64,000 nucleotides of DNA from Petrolisthes cinctipes (GCA_033782935.1 JAWQEG010000293.1:12501-76500), one strand, 5' to 3'; positions 47,672 to 58,915 are shown, counted from the stretch's first letter. Numbers and translations: made by a program. The notes: generated by a model not told the origin, from the sequence alone.

Positions 47672-47748
47672 ACGTATACGAACATCCCCAGGAAATGCTC
47701 ACGATACGATAATATTGATAATATATGCCAAAACGATAGGAATAATAT

Positions 47749-47754
47749 AATAAA
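47749..47754 (+). other. Candidate poly(A) signal of gene 6
   Basis: AATAAA lies 78 bp after the stop in AT-rich sequence. Confidence 0.6.
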
Positions 47755-48747
47755 TAATAAATAATTATAATTATGTTAATTACCCTAATACTCTAATACT
47801 ATTGTCTCACCACATTCTCTTACACCATAATTATATATATGTAGTGTATATAATTTTGAGACCTTGGAGATCTGCTTATGTGAATATATGAAGATTTATA
47901 GATATATACAAATACACATCATACTCATATTATAAAATACTTTACTACACTGAAATAAGAAACTTAAAAATAAAGCAGATGATATGAATTTCTGTTGGTC
48001 CTGAAAGGAGATTGTGTTACATCTTCTTCAGAGCAAGAGTGGTAGACAAACATTTCTATCACGTCTCTACTGCTTTCCACAATGGTACACAAAGCTCTAT
48101 GTTGGTGATGGGTTAGACAGAAATACAATAATGATAGTCAGAGGTTTTAATAAATAAAGATGAGGAAACATAAATAATGAATACTAGTTACGATGATAAA
48201 GCAAAGTAGACGTTAATATGCATGACAGTTATTTCTGATTTAAAATAAATATATTGAAAAAAAAACAACAACAGTGTTTTGTGCTGTTGCTTGAGGCTAC
48301 AATAATTAATACACATAAATAAATACTTCACATAGTCTTTGAAACTTCTAAAGTCATTATTTGGGCAAGTGACAATGTTTAAACTGCTTAATTAAAGAGG
48401 GAATAAATATAAAGGAAGCAATAACTTGGTCTACAGGGAAGTGCAAGATGTTGTTTGGGAGTCATGTACTGTACAGTCAAATTATTAAGTCATGTCTTTT
48501 GCCACCAAAGGTCAGTGTAATTGTTTGGTTTGAGGTGCAGTATACGTATACATTTCGTCATCCATATATGAATGAAGATTATCAGTGAGTTTAGAGTTCC
48601 CACGAGAGCCATCTTTGTTTTGTCAAAAGTAAACTTATATTCCACAAATAAATCATTTGATTACAGTGACCTCTGATGGTAACGAACCCAATTTAGAATC
48701 TGTTTGTATCAGGAATGACTGACCTCACAATGCACATATACAAGTCA
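47755..48747. other. Intergenic region between convergent genes, no gene seen
   Basis: AT-rich DNA between the 3' ends of gene 6 (plus) and the acidic-peptide gene (minus). No repeat or exon recognised. No obvious AATAAA in the minus direction close to the acidic-peptide stop. Confidence 0.6.
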
Positions 48748-49328
48748 TTACTCTTCATTGTCTTCCTGACTATCGGGGGATTCATCCTCGATAGAAGAGA
48801 CACTCTGGAATGTCTTAGTCAATGTGGCTTCAATGTCCTCCCCAACCTCGCCTCCCTCCAAGCTGGCTTGGTCAGGGGGCAGGGTGGTGACGTCGGCGAC
48901 AGCTGGGGTCTTTTTGGTGTCGTCGATGACACTCTCGTCTTCCTGGGGTACCGGGACTCCAGCCACCAGGGCCACCATCAGGAAGGCGAACAATACCTGA
49001 AGGAGGAAAGGATGATTTGGAACTGGAAAAGACTTGGAGTTTGGATAGGCTTACCTGTGAGAGGTGCGACCATCTACTGCTTCGAGATGCACACTGCACT
49101 CATATACTCAGTCCACCTTTCACACTCAATTATATTACTATAAGTCCCTGCTCATATTTAAGTCTCACTCCACACACTCTCAAGTACCAGCACACACTCA
49201 AGCCTCAGACCATATACTCTCAAGTTTCCCAGCACACATTCAAGTCTCAGACCACATTCACTCAAGTCCCATGAAAGCAATACTCAGATGTCATGTCGAG
49301 GTCCAGCTTGGCTACTCACAAGCTTCAT
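48748..49328 (-). CDS. Small acidic secreted peptide of unknown function (two coding exons)
   Basis: Coding exons on the minus strand are 49328-49320 (ATGAAGCTT) and 48996-48748, joined across a GTGAGT...TTCAG intron in phase 0. The product is 85 residues. Residues 1-17 (MKLVLFAFLMVALVAGV) form a clear signal peptide. The remainder starts VPVPQEDESVIDD and ends SQEDNEE. It has about 20 Asp/Glu, three Lys, no Arg, no Cys and no aromatic residue except one Phe. I do not recognise a domain; it has no RR motif. Promoter layout and the nine-base first exon copy the neighbouring cuticle genes, which suggests shared epidermal expression. A calcium- or mineral-interacting matrix role is conceivable from acidity alone. 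An antisense ORF on the plus strand is its shadow. Confidence 0.82.
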
Positions 49329-49385
49329 GTTGCTGACTGGAGGAAGTGTGGCAGTGTTGTGGTGAGGAAGAACAACTCCTCCGTC

Positions 49386-49393
49386 ATTTTATA
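49386..49393 (-). promoter_or_regulatory. TATA box of the acidic-peptide gene
   Basis: On the minus strand TATAAAAT begins 65 bp before the ATG at 49328, the same spacing as in the cuticle genes. Confidence 0.72.
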
Positions 49394-49469
49394 CATCATG
49401 TCAACGGAAGCAAACAAGCAGTGAGTCTATCTTGGCCGTCACTTTCCTTGCAGGCATGCATGAAGGCAG

Positions 49470-49655
49470 GACAATATCAGGAAGACAAGCAGGGACAAGG
49501 ACGTATGGGTTGACTTCAAAGGGACTTCTGTTTGTTTGGTTTCTCTCTAACAATTTCTCCCTAAGACAATGTTAGGAAAGCAAGCAGGGGACAAGAACAA
49601 ATGGGTTACCTTCACTGGGACTTTTATTTGTTTGGTTTATCCGTAACACCACAAG
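49470..49655. repeat. Imperfect 95-bp tandem duplication upstream of acidic-peptide gene
   Basis: Two copies starting GACAATATCAGGAAGACAAG and GACAATGTTAGGAAAGCAAG, both containing TTTGTTTGGTTT near the end. The copies are clearly diverged. Confidence 0.75.
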
Positions 49656-51067
49656 TTTCCTTTTTACATTCGCTGGTGCCATGGAACACTCAAGTCAGTA
49701 ACCGATCAAATCATGTATTAATTTTAGCCACAGACTTCATCGACTAGCCAACACACAGGTCTGTTTCTCTCGTTCAGGTCCTTACAGAGAGACCGTGTAT
49801 GATCGAGAAAACGGCCCAACGTCAGTCATCAAGCAAAGGGAAGGACAAAACAAGTGGTCGGTCATGCTCGGAGGACTGGTGCTGGAATTTGGATCATGGT
49901 GGAGAAAGTGGGTGACCGGAGCATAAAGAATAACATTGGCAATGGCTTGTCTCTTCCAAATGTATGTAAAGTAGAGGTCGCACAACTTCCTGTCCTAAAT
50001 CACAATTAGAATATTAACTTTATCATTTTTAAATCTAAAAGGAATTTGGAGGTCACAGAAATTCCTTTCCTGAATTATTTGTCCAGTGTGTATTTATGTA
50101 CTGTACCTACATGACTTTCGGACTGATGTGCGTAGCTATATTTTAAAAATTAATCAAAGCAAGATGGAAATAACAGTTAATGTTAAAGTGAGATTTCCTT
50201 TTTATAAAAGAGCTTCATTAAAAATGTTTGAAACTGATCATCTTGCCACTGAGGAAATTTGGTACCATACAGTAATCTCCACTGTTAAACATTTTAATTT
50301 TTTCCTCTGTTATCAATCACAGTCATTTAACGTGTTTACCAAAATGAGAAAAAGGATGAAATAATTTTCAGGCATCTTGGCATCGTTTCTTGGTTCTTAC
50401 CGTACTTGGTAGGTAGGTCTATTTTTTCAGGATATCCGATAGTGCTAAAAGTACTGTTGCCAAGAATGGAACACATGTTGAGCTTAGAAAAAATAATGCC
50501 ATAGAGCATACCAGACGAGTACTTTGACATGTGTAGTATAAGTTGTGACTTCAGGACACAAAATGGCGCTAATTGATACCAAATAGGCCAATATTTGTTC
50601 ACAAATTGTCCAACGAAGGGGTTCCAAATTGAGTCAAAGCGACCATTATGGAGACTGGCTTACGGACTATAAAATCACACCTGCTTACAGAAGTTCACCT
50701 ACATTTTTCACAATCTACATGTGAAAATATCCTCGGATGCAAAATTTTATGAATCCACATCAAATAGCTTACGGAATCCTATCCAGTCATGTACTCCTAT
50801 CCAGTGTTGTATAAGTCATGTATTTTTTCCTTACTGAGGCGTATATTGATTTACGTATGATTTGGAGCCTCGAACTCAGGCCATGAAGAAATGAGGCGAG
50901 ATCATCTACTTCAGCAACCAGGAGGAGCACCTTTGGAAAATTAATCTGATTGGATTGGATGAGGAAAGAAGATCGCAGACGCCCTAGAACTGGAAGACCC
51001 TGTAGGATGTGGAAGATTATGACAGAGATGTGGGTGAGTCAGCACGAATAAGAAAATAAGAAAAAGG

Positions 51068-51070
<3 letters not shown>

Positions 51071-51140
<70 letters not shown>
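51071..51140 (+). repeat. (GA)n microsatellite
   Basis: An AG run of about 70 bp with one AAAG interruption. Confidence 0.95.
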
Positions 51141-51336
51141 GTCCATCTAGCGGGCCAGGCCGGACACTAATATGTGCCATACACACACACACACATACAA
51201 GCAAGCAGGGACGAACTCAACAATGAACTAATCACTCTGCCATAACAAAGGCACATTCACCAGCATTAAAGGATTACAGTCAGTGCTTATATGTATGATG
51301 ATTCTGGGACTGTGTTTCTCTATCCCATAAACCCAA

Positions 51337-51340
<4 letters not shown>

Positions 51341-51406
<66 letters not shown>
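51341..51406 (+). repeat. (CT)n microsatellite
   Basis: A pure CT run of 66 bp, about 200 bp from the (GA)n and complementary to it. Confidence 0.95.
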
Positions 51407-51412
<6 letters not shown>

Positions 51413-51942
51413 AGGGATACCGGTATTTAAAATATGAAACAGATAAATACATATTCATTTTACATTTACCTCACGCACTACAAAAGAGCACAATTTGTAA
51501 GTTAAATTGTAAAGGTTCATATAATATCGACTTCATAATACTTCATACGTGCCATAAATAATATGCATTGTTAGCATCAATTTTTTCTTAATATAGTGTA
51601 TATAATTCTGTAATGAAATGTCTACCAATAAAACAAAAAACACTTGTCCAGTCAAATTAAGACGAGATTGATTTTGTCCAAATTAATAAATAAATTTTGA
51701 TTCATAACAAATTGTACCATTATGAAAGCATGATAATTTCTCATCGTATCTCTAATTCTTACAGAAAACTGCATGGTCCCTTCTCTCTCTTGCCAATATT
51801 CATTCTCTTTCCCTTCTTTACCTCCTCGTCTCTCTTTCGATCGCTCTCCACTGCTCGCCTCTCTATCAGTCTCCCTCCTCCTCTCCTCTCCTCCCTCTCA
51901 CTCTCTACTCTCTGAAGGTCATTTGGCGGACGTTGACGCTTG

Positions 51943-52686
51943 CAGACACACACAGACAGACGAGACACACACAGACAGACGAGACACACACAGACAGACG
52001 AGACACACACAGACAGACGAGACACACACAGACAGACGAGACACACACAGACAGACGAGACACACACAGACAGACGAGACACACACAGACAGACGAGACA
52101 CACACAGACAGACGAGACACACACAGACAGACGAGACACACACAGACAGACGAGACACACACACACAGACGAGACACACACAGACAGACGAGACACACAC
52201 AGACAGACGAGACACACACAGACAGACGAGACACACACAGACAGACGAGACACACACAGACAGACGAGACACACACAGACAGACGAGACACACACAGACA
52301 GACGAGACACACACAGACAGACGAGACACACACAGACAGACGAGACACACACAGACAGACGAGACACACACACACAGACGAGACACACACAGACAGACGA
52401 GACACACACAGACAGACAAGACACACACACACAGACGAGACACACACAGACAGACGAGACACACACAGACAGACAAGACACACACACACAGACGAGACAC
52501 ACACAGACAGACGAGACACACACACACAGACGAGACACACACAGACAGACGAGACACACACAGACAGACGAGACACACACAGACAGACGAGACACACACA
52601 GACAGACGAGACACACACACACAGACGAGACACACACAGACAGACGAGACACACACAGACAGACGAGACACACACAGACAGACGAG
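51943..52686 (+). repeat. 19-bp minisatellite, about 39 units
   Basis: Unit GAGACACACACAGACAGAC, with variants carrying an extra CA in place of AG and a few AAGACAC starts that recur together. Because 19 is not a multiple of three and no frame contains a stop, all six frames are open for 250-335 codons. These ORFs are repeat translations, not genes. Confidence 0.97.
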
Positions 52687-52916
52687 AGGAATGCACTGTC
52701 ATCGTGTTCCACTGTCTGTTTACTCTGTCTACCTGTCTCTCCCCAGCCACCATCCTGTACTGGTAATTGCCCCGTCCTAGAAACTGATGCAACCTATACT
52801 ACTCTGTTAATCGTTGTGATGCAATGTACTTTCAGAGCAGGGAGAGTGTCCTACGAGTATGGATGATAATTAGGTTAGTTTGTGCAATTTATTTTACAAT
52901 TTCATGATATTTTTTC

Positions 52917-52979
52917 CTTCTTTTTTCTTCTTCTTCTTCTTCTTCTTATTATTATTATTATTATTATTATTATCAATAA

Positions 52980-53035
<56 letters not shown>

Positions 53036-53068
53036 TTTAGTATTAGATTTTTTTTTTTTTTTTTTTTT
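52917..53068 (+). repeat. Compound trinucleotide repeat (TTC)n(TTA)n(TAG)n plus poly(T)
   Basis: A TTC run passes into TTA, then TAG, then a poly(T) of about 20 bases. Confidence 0.92.
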
Positions 53069-53249
53069 CAAGGAGCGTTCAAAGAAAATTTTGTGAATCG
53101 AGGTGAGAGGATGACTGGAACTCTAAACTCGACGAACCTTGAACCAAAATAATTAGTTGATGGCTGTGTGTGGAGGAATTGAAGAGGGAGAACGATAACC
53201 ACCCGAGACAAGCATGGAAAAAAAAAAAAAAAAGACTGTAGGACGAAGG

Positions 53250-53990
53250 AAAAGTTAGATGATAGAGAGGAGAAGTGACAGCAAACACGAAGGAAAAGCT
53301 TGTTGATAGAGAGAAGGAGTGACAGCAAACACGAAGGAAGAGTTAGATGATAGAGAGGAGTGACAGTAAACACGAAGGAAAAGGTAGATGATAGAGAGCA
53401 GGAGTGACAGCAAACACGAAGGAAAAGCTTGTTGATAGAGAGGAGGAGTGACAGCAAACACGAAGGAAAAGGTAGTTGATAGAGAGGAGGAGTGACAGCA
53501 AACACGAAGGAAAGACTAGATTATAGAGAGGAGTGACAGCAAACACGAAGGAAGAGTTAGATGATAGAGTGGAGGAGTGACAGCAAACACGAAGGAAGAG
53601 TTAGATGATAGAGAGGAGTGACAGTAAACACGAAGGAAAAGGTAGATGATAGAGAGGAGGAGTGACAGCAAACACGAAGGAAAAGCTTGTTGATAGAGAG
53701 GAGGAGTGACAGTAAACACGAAGGAAAAGGTAGTTGATAGAGAGGAGGAGTGACAACAAACACGAAGGAAAAGCTAGATGATAGAGAAAAGTGACAGCAA
53801 ACACGAAGGAAAAGCTTGTTGATAGAGAGGAGGAGTGACAGTAAACACGAAGGAAAAGGTAGATGATAGAGAGGAGTGACAGCAAACACGAAGAAAGAGT
53901 TAGATGATAGAGAGGAGTGACAGCAAACACGAAGGAAAAGCTTGTTGATAGAGAGGAGGAGTGACAGCAAACACCAAGGAAAAGCCGCAT
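53250..53990 (+). repeat. 41/44-bp minisatellite, about 17 units
   Basis: Units contain GATAGAGAGGAGGAGTGACA (44-bp type) or GATAGAGAGGAGTGACAGC (41-bp type, lacking one GAG), then CAAACACGAAGGAA and either AAGCTTGTT or GAGTTAGAT. The two unit types are interspersed. Reverse ORFs (FLRVCCHSS-type repeats) are translations of the array. Confidence 0.95.
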
Positions 53991-54034
53991 GTGGAAAAAG
54001 AGTGAGACAAACTGCGCCTGAGTCCAAAAGTTAG

Positions 54035-54200
54035 TTAAGGAGAGGGTACAGTTTTTTTTTTTTTTTTTGCATTTTTGGAGATAAATGATTCCTCCAAACT
54101 ATCCACCATTATTTTTGTTAATCTGGTCCTGTTTCCTGGCATACTTTGGAGGAATCAAGGCCCTCTAATGTACCGAAAGTATACTACTCTACCCTGAAGA
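54035..54200. mobile_element. TTAA foldback element, family 2 (copy near gene 8)
   Basis: Starts TTAAGGAGAGGGTACAG, interrupted by a poly(T). It contains TGATTCCTCCAAACTATCC and ACTTTGGAGGAATCAAGG halves and ends near AAAGTATACTACTCTACCCT. The right TTAA is decayed. Confidence 0.65.
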
Positions 54201-54675
54201 GTATGCATTGGGTTGACTGATGAATTAAGAAACTGAACAGACAAGTAAAACAAATAATTATATCAACTATTGGCCACTCAGATGTTCACACACCTTCAGT
54301 CTTTATATCATTATCCTTCCTTTCTCTCATCTCTTCCCTTTCTTTTTCCTATACGATATTTATACTGTATATATCTTGCTGCCTTTCTTCACAGTGATCT
54401 TAACTTCCTCATATTTTTCTATTTTCCTCATTATCTCCCATTCCAGTCGTCACCTTTCCATTCTCTCCCATTATTATCTATCATCATCATCTCTTCCCAT
54501 CCTTCCTTTCTCCCTCATTAACCCCCATCCTCGTCTCTTCCTATTCCACATTCGCTTTCTCTCTCTCTCTCTGTATCTCTCTCATTATTATCCCTGCCAT
54601 GCATCCCTAGCCCTGCGGATCATTGCACTCTTATTTCTGACCACCACCATCACTCCCTTCCCTGCCTCAGTACGG
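54201..54675. other. Upstream flank of gene 8, pyrimidine-rich, no gene seen
   Basis: C/T-rich sequence with CTCTCATC and TTCCTTTCTC stretches. Ser/Leu-rich ORFs here are low complexity. Confidence 0.6.
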
Positions 54676-54712
54676 TATATAAGGGAATGATAACCAATGG
54701 AACAACATCAGT
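54676..54712 (+). promoter_or_regulatory. Core promoter of cuticle gene 8 (TATA box and TCAGT initiator)
   Basis: TATATAAG at 54676-54683 is followed at 54708-54712 by TCAGT, the arthropod initiator consensus, about 32 bp downstream. The ATG is at 54765, so the 5' leader is longer than in the other genes. Confidence 0.78.
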
Positions 54713-54764
54713 CCTCCCACCACCTCACAACATCACCTCCACCTCCACCTCCACATCAGCAGCC

Positions 54765-56805
54765 ATGAAGATCGTAAGTTAAACCTATCATACGTTACGG
54801 TTCATTCTGCTTGGTGAAGTCCACAGTAAACAATTTTCAGTCTTCATGTTCTTGCAGCATAATTTTGTTCACTGCAAATTTGTATGTGCATACGAATATA
54901 TGTATACTTATATAAACTACAGGTGTTTCCTCTTCGTCATGCTTAAGGTTATCCACAATTTAATGTTGTTAAGTTCATCTTAGTTTGAGCATACCTATAA
55001 AAACCTGGCCTGTACTGTACGATGGTGAACAAAATTTCATTCCCTCAGTTTGCAACAATATGACCCAATAATCTGTGGCTCGAACGACGAAACACAAGTC
55101 ACTAGCTATTCTCTATTGTTTAGTCGTTCGAACCACAGGTGATTCAGTTATAATGTGGCTGAATGAGGGAACGAACTTTGGTGCACCATAGTACAGTACA
55201 GTACATAGGTTTGTGTTTCTCATGAATAATATTATACTGATATGGATTGGTTATATCAGATTGTGTTCGCCTGTCTGGCCGCCTTGACCACCGCCGCCAA
55301 GCTGGAGAACAACCCACCCGTCGCCATCTTACACGAGAACCGAGAAACAGACGGGGCAGGCAACTTCCGATACTCCTTCGAGGCTGACAATGGCATCCAG
55401 GTGGAGTCGTCTGGTTCCACGGGTTCCGAGGGCCAGATCATCATGCAGGGGCGTTACCAGTGAGGCTCAACAACATTTTGTTTAGTGCACTTGTCATTAT
55501 TTACAAGGGGACCATAGGGCGTAGTGTAGTCAATCTTTGTTTGCTAATATAGTGACAATAAAACAGACGAGCTGTAAACTACTCAAGCGTACAGTAATGT
55601 GGTTCTAAATGGTACAGTCGGCGGCAAAAGTCCTGTCGCCTCACTTGCTTTATGAAAGGAAGGCGATGTTCATAGACTCGAGATTGTTAGGTGTAGAAAA
55701 CGTGCGTATTTCTCGAGTCCATGAACACTGCATGTCTCGGTGAAACAGGTAAGGTGACAGGGCTTCTGCCGCCGACTGTACACTGAGGGCCAATAATTGT
55801 GTCCTGATCAGAGACACAACATATGAATCTCTACCATCCTCGCATCCCACTCACTCCTCCCGCATCACTTCAGTTGGTAAAGATTCATGTTGTGTCTCGG
55901 ATCAGGACAGAATTATTAACCCCCACTGTGCCAGGCAACAAGACCAGCAGATGGCATAGTCACACGATAAAGTAAAGTCGTGGTGTTGTGGAGTATACGT
56001 GTGCTATAGTTAATGTTGGCTCTGTAGTGCAGTACCCAGACTTGTAAAGTTTTCCGTGCTGCTTCGACTTGTCAATCCTTCCACGTTCTGGGTGACTAAC
56101 TGCACAATCAAAGTCAAGCTCCACTGACATCTTCATACTTGCATTTAGTGATCCAGTTACCGCTGCTGAAAGGAAGGGGAAAAGGAGGTGGTGGAAATAG
56201 AAGGAGTGGAGGAGTTTGTTATCTTCGCTTTCTTCCTTTCCCGCTACTCTCTGTTTTAGTGACAATTGCATCAAATATTTACAAATAAGAAGACCACCAC
56301 GTAAACGGGCAACTCTCATTTTTTATTAAAATCAAAGGTATTTCCGGACTAATGTATAATCACAGACAGACGGTAGTAATATGATTCGAATTCTGTAACT
56401 GATAACTAGACCAATCTTGTTAACACTATATATGGCTTGGTTGACGCAATTATGACATCTATCATATTTTGCTCTTTATTGATTCAGTTCATTGTTAATT
56501 TCAATTTGTGCACATTCTATTGTTCGAACATTAACTGAATTAGGGGTAAACAAAATTCCTGTAATTTCTATTCTTAATTTCTGATAATTTTATTTACGTT
56601 GTATATAAGCTTGCCAACCCGTGTTCCCTTCCACAGGTACCTGACAGACGAAGGGAAGATAATTGAAGTGAATTACATCGCCAACGAGGATGGCTTCCAA
56701 CCCCAGTCTGACAGCATCCCCACCTCCCACTCCTCCTCACCATCCCGACCCATCAATTTCGCAGCCCAACGCCAGCCTCCCCAGCAGCGTTTTGCATTCC
56801 AGTAG
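54765..56805 (+). CDS. RR-1 cuticle protein, gene 8 (diverged C-terminus)
   Basis: Predicted secreted chitin-binding protein of 125 residues. Coding exons are 54765-54773, 55260-55459 and 56637-56805. The signal peptide reads MKIIVFACLAALTTAA. The lead-in AILHENRETDGAGNFRYS replaces the [10 protein letters not shown] form of its neighbours. RR-1 core residues remain: FEADNGIQVESSG, VNYIANEDGFQPQSD. Intron 2 splits a Gln codon, not Arg. After the domain the shared [15 protein letters not shown] tail is absent. It is replaced by a Ser/Pro/Gln-rich end with PSRPINFAAQRQPPQQRF, although exon 3 is still exactly 169 bp. The exon-2 acceptor TTATATCAG has a weak pyrimidine tract. AATAAA is at 57043. 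It is the most diverged plus-strand member. Confidence 0.88.
55020..55191. mobile_element. TA-flanked inverted-repeat element in intron 1 of gene 8
   Basis: Ends CGATGGTGAACAAAATTTC and the inverse GAACTTTGGTGCACCATAG, with inner arms CTGTGGCTCGAACGAC and GTCGTTCGAACCACAG. Flanked by TA. Confidence 0.8.
55615..55778. mobile_element. TA-flanked CAGTCGGCGGC element in intron 2 of gene 8
   Basis: 164 bp with ends CAGTCGGCGGCAAAAGTCC and a matching inverse ending GCCGCCGACTG, plus inner inverted TCATAGACTCGAGA/TCTCGAGTCCATGA. Flanked by TA. Confidence 0.9.
55781..55930. mobile_element. Second palindromic element abutting the first, intron 2 of gene 8
   Basis: Inverted arms are AATTGTGTCCTGATC with GACACAACATATGAATC, and GATTCATGTTGTGTC with GATCAGGACAGAATT. 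It begins at the TA that closes the previous element. Its right end, near CCCCCACTGTG, is less certain. Confidence 0.7.
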
Positions 56806-57042
56806 ACAGATATTCGACAATCGACTCGCTACACCACTCAGTAAACACAATGGATATACTCTACTATGGAATGTCAACAAAGACTAAATTTTCAATGCAA
56901 AAAAAGCCTTCGTTTGGTGACATTTTCGCTGATTATATTTTCGAAAGGACGGTTCATAATCATTTGTAGTTTTTATCTATATTCCTTCTACTTGTGTTAA
57001 CTGTGGAGCTATGGATACCAAAGATGATATGTATGAAAGTGA

Positions 57043-57048
57043 AATAAA
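57043..57048 (+). other. Poly(A) signal of gene 8
   Basis: AATAAA lies about 240 bp after the stop. Confidence 0.55.
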
Positions 57049-57139
57049 AGCGAAGTACTCAATAACTATTTTTCTTCCTTAATACAGATAACAGAAAGCC
57101 TATTCCTTCTTGTAGAGACACAGTGGATTACAAACGGTA

Positions 57140-57297
57140 CAGTCATGGTCAATAGTCCTGTAACACCTTCCAATGAGATGACTTCGAAAAATGATCCGAA
57201 ACTATAGCTGTTGTTGGTCTCTGCAATATTGCTTCATATGATTCACTCAAACGGCTCGCATTTATTCAGCAGGGTGCAGGACTTTTGACCATGACTG
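57140..57297. mobile_element. TA-flanked CAGTCATGGTCAA element
   Basis: 158 bp with ends CAGTCATGGTCAATAGTCC and GGACTTTTGACCATGACTG, flanked by TA. Confidence 0.9.
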
Positions 57298-57820
57298 TAC
57301 AAACCAGCAACATACTTTTGATGTCTTAACTACGAGACAGCCAACCCCGACACCTTGTAAATACAAAACAAAATATACTGTAGACAAGCACATTCCAACA
57401 AACCAATGAGACCTTACGAGGTAAATATTGATATTGGCAGGAACTATAGGAATTAATTAGTTAATATCGACATGTTTCTACATTATACTACGAGAACTTT
57501 CCTCCAGAACCACGGTAACTATATTAGCAGAAGAACTTGGAAATGAGTTAATGTTACTGAACTGACTATGGAAACTCCCACAACACACTATACTTAAAGT
57601 CTTATGTCCAACTTCAATTGCACTTATAATTACTTTCTACATCAAACTTGAAGAGGTTACGTTCTGCTTCTGTGTGTCTGTCAGTCTTTTGTCACTCCGT
57701 CTGTCTATAAACAAGGTATCTCAAAAGATTATGAACCAATATTCAAGAAATTTAATGGGCAGACAGAATATGCGCTAAGGAAAATGGGATGAAAAATTTT
57801 GCCAATCATGATTAAGGGGT

Positions 57821-57821
<1 letters not shown>

Positions 57822-57909
<88 letters not shown>
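57822..57909 (+). repeat. (ATT)n microsatellite
   Basis: A pure ATT run of about 88 bp. Poly-Ile ORFs on both strands are artefacts. Confidence 0.97.
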
Positions 57910-58754
57910 TTTATTTTTCTATTTTTTTTTTCTATTTTTTTTTTTTGCATATCTAGGGTTACATCTTCCTCCACACCATGTCATCAAACAACAAGTATAC
58001 TGTAGGAATATGTTTTCTTGGCCTAGTTTGGAGGAGTCTGTAGCATCTTTTAATTCGTTGGCTGAATATGCATGTCCCCCTCAAGGATTTCTTTAGTGTT
58101 TTATAAAGGATACACAGGAATATAATATAATTAGTACAGCATAAGGTATTTCAATTCACACATCAGATTCTCTCGTTGGATGGATAAGAACCGAGAAAAG
58201 AAACACGTGTCTTTGATAGATCTTATTTATTTGTTGGAATGGTCAGGGAGGAAACGAAATGGAAAGTTGGAATTTGAAGGTGTTTCTAGTGAACGAAGAA
58301 GTCAGAGTGAGAGAACTGGAAGGTTTTGTTGTCGTGTTCAGTCCCATCGACAAAATAATATACAGTAACATCTAGCAGGTAAATAGACAGATACATAGGG
58401 GTAGATAAATGATGGATAGATCGGTAGAGAGATAGAGAGAGACATGGATACATAGATAGATAGATTATAGATAGATAAAATTAATATATAAAGATATGTG
58501 GAAAGAGAGAGACAACTGTAGACAAATATGGAAAGAGAAAGATACATAGATAGACGAAACGAGAGAGAAATATGGATAGACAAATAGACACAAAATGGAC
58601 AAAGAATAAATGTTAGTTAAAGTTGCATGATTCGATCTCCCCACTTGGTAAGATATAAAATAATAATAAAATATAGCAATGATTACCCTGTTTACATTTT
58701 GCGGCTGCCCAGTGTTGAGGTCCAGATGTGGGGATGGTAGTGTGGTGTGGGTTA

Positions 58755-58915
58755 CTCTCTGTTTCGTGTAGTGAAAGACAAATGATTCCTCTAAACTATT
58801 CCAGGAAACAAAATAAATCACCTCAGTGCTACTAATATGGGATCGATTTGTTTCATGACATAGTTTAGAGGATTCGGTAGCCTTCCAATTTACAGTCAAG
58901 AGTTTCTCCCCTTAA
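58755..58915. mobile_element. Foldback element, family 3 (copy c)
   Basis: Inverted halves ATTCCTCTAAACTATTCC and GACATAGTTTAGAGGATTC. It ends TTTCTCCCCTTAA (TTAA 58912-58915), directly against the next element's TTAA. Confidence 0.6.

Larger units (their letters stand above)
49656..51940. other. Intergenic region, no gene seen
   Basis: AT-rich DNA without recognisable exons. It contains a (GA)n and an inverted (CT)n listed separately. The rest shows nothing. Confidence 0.6.

Noticed and set aside
48715..49143. Plus-strand ORF of 142 codons
   Set aside because: It is antisense to the acidic-peptide gene, which has a signal peptide, splice sites and a TATA box on the minus strand.
51759..52866. 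ORFs of 250-335 codons on both strands with [12 protein letters not shown] or [11 protein letters not shown] repeats
   Set aside because: They follow from a 19-bp repeat without stops in any frame.
53068..54027. Minus-strand ORFs of 129-156 codons with CCHSSSLS repeats
   Set aside because: Translations of the 41/44-bp minisatellite.
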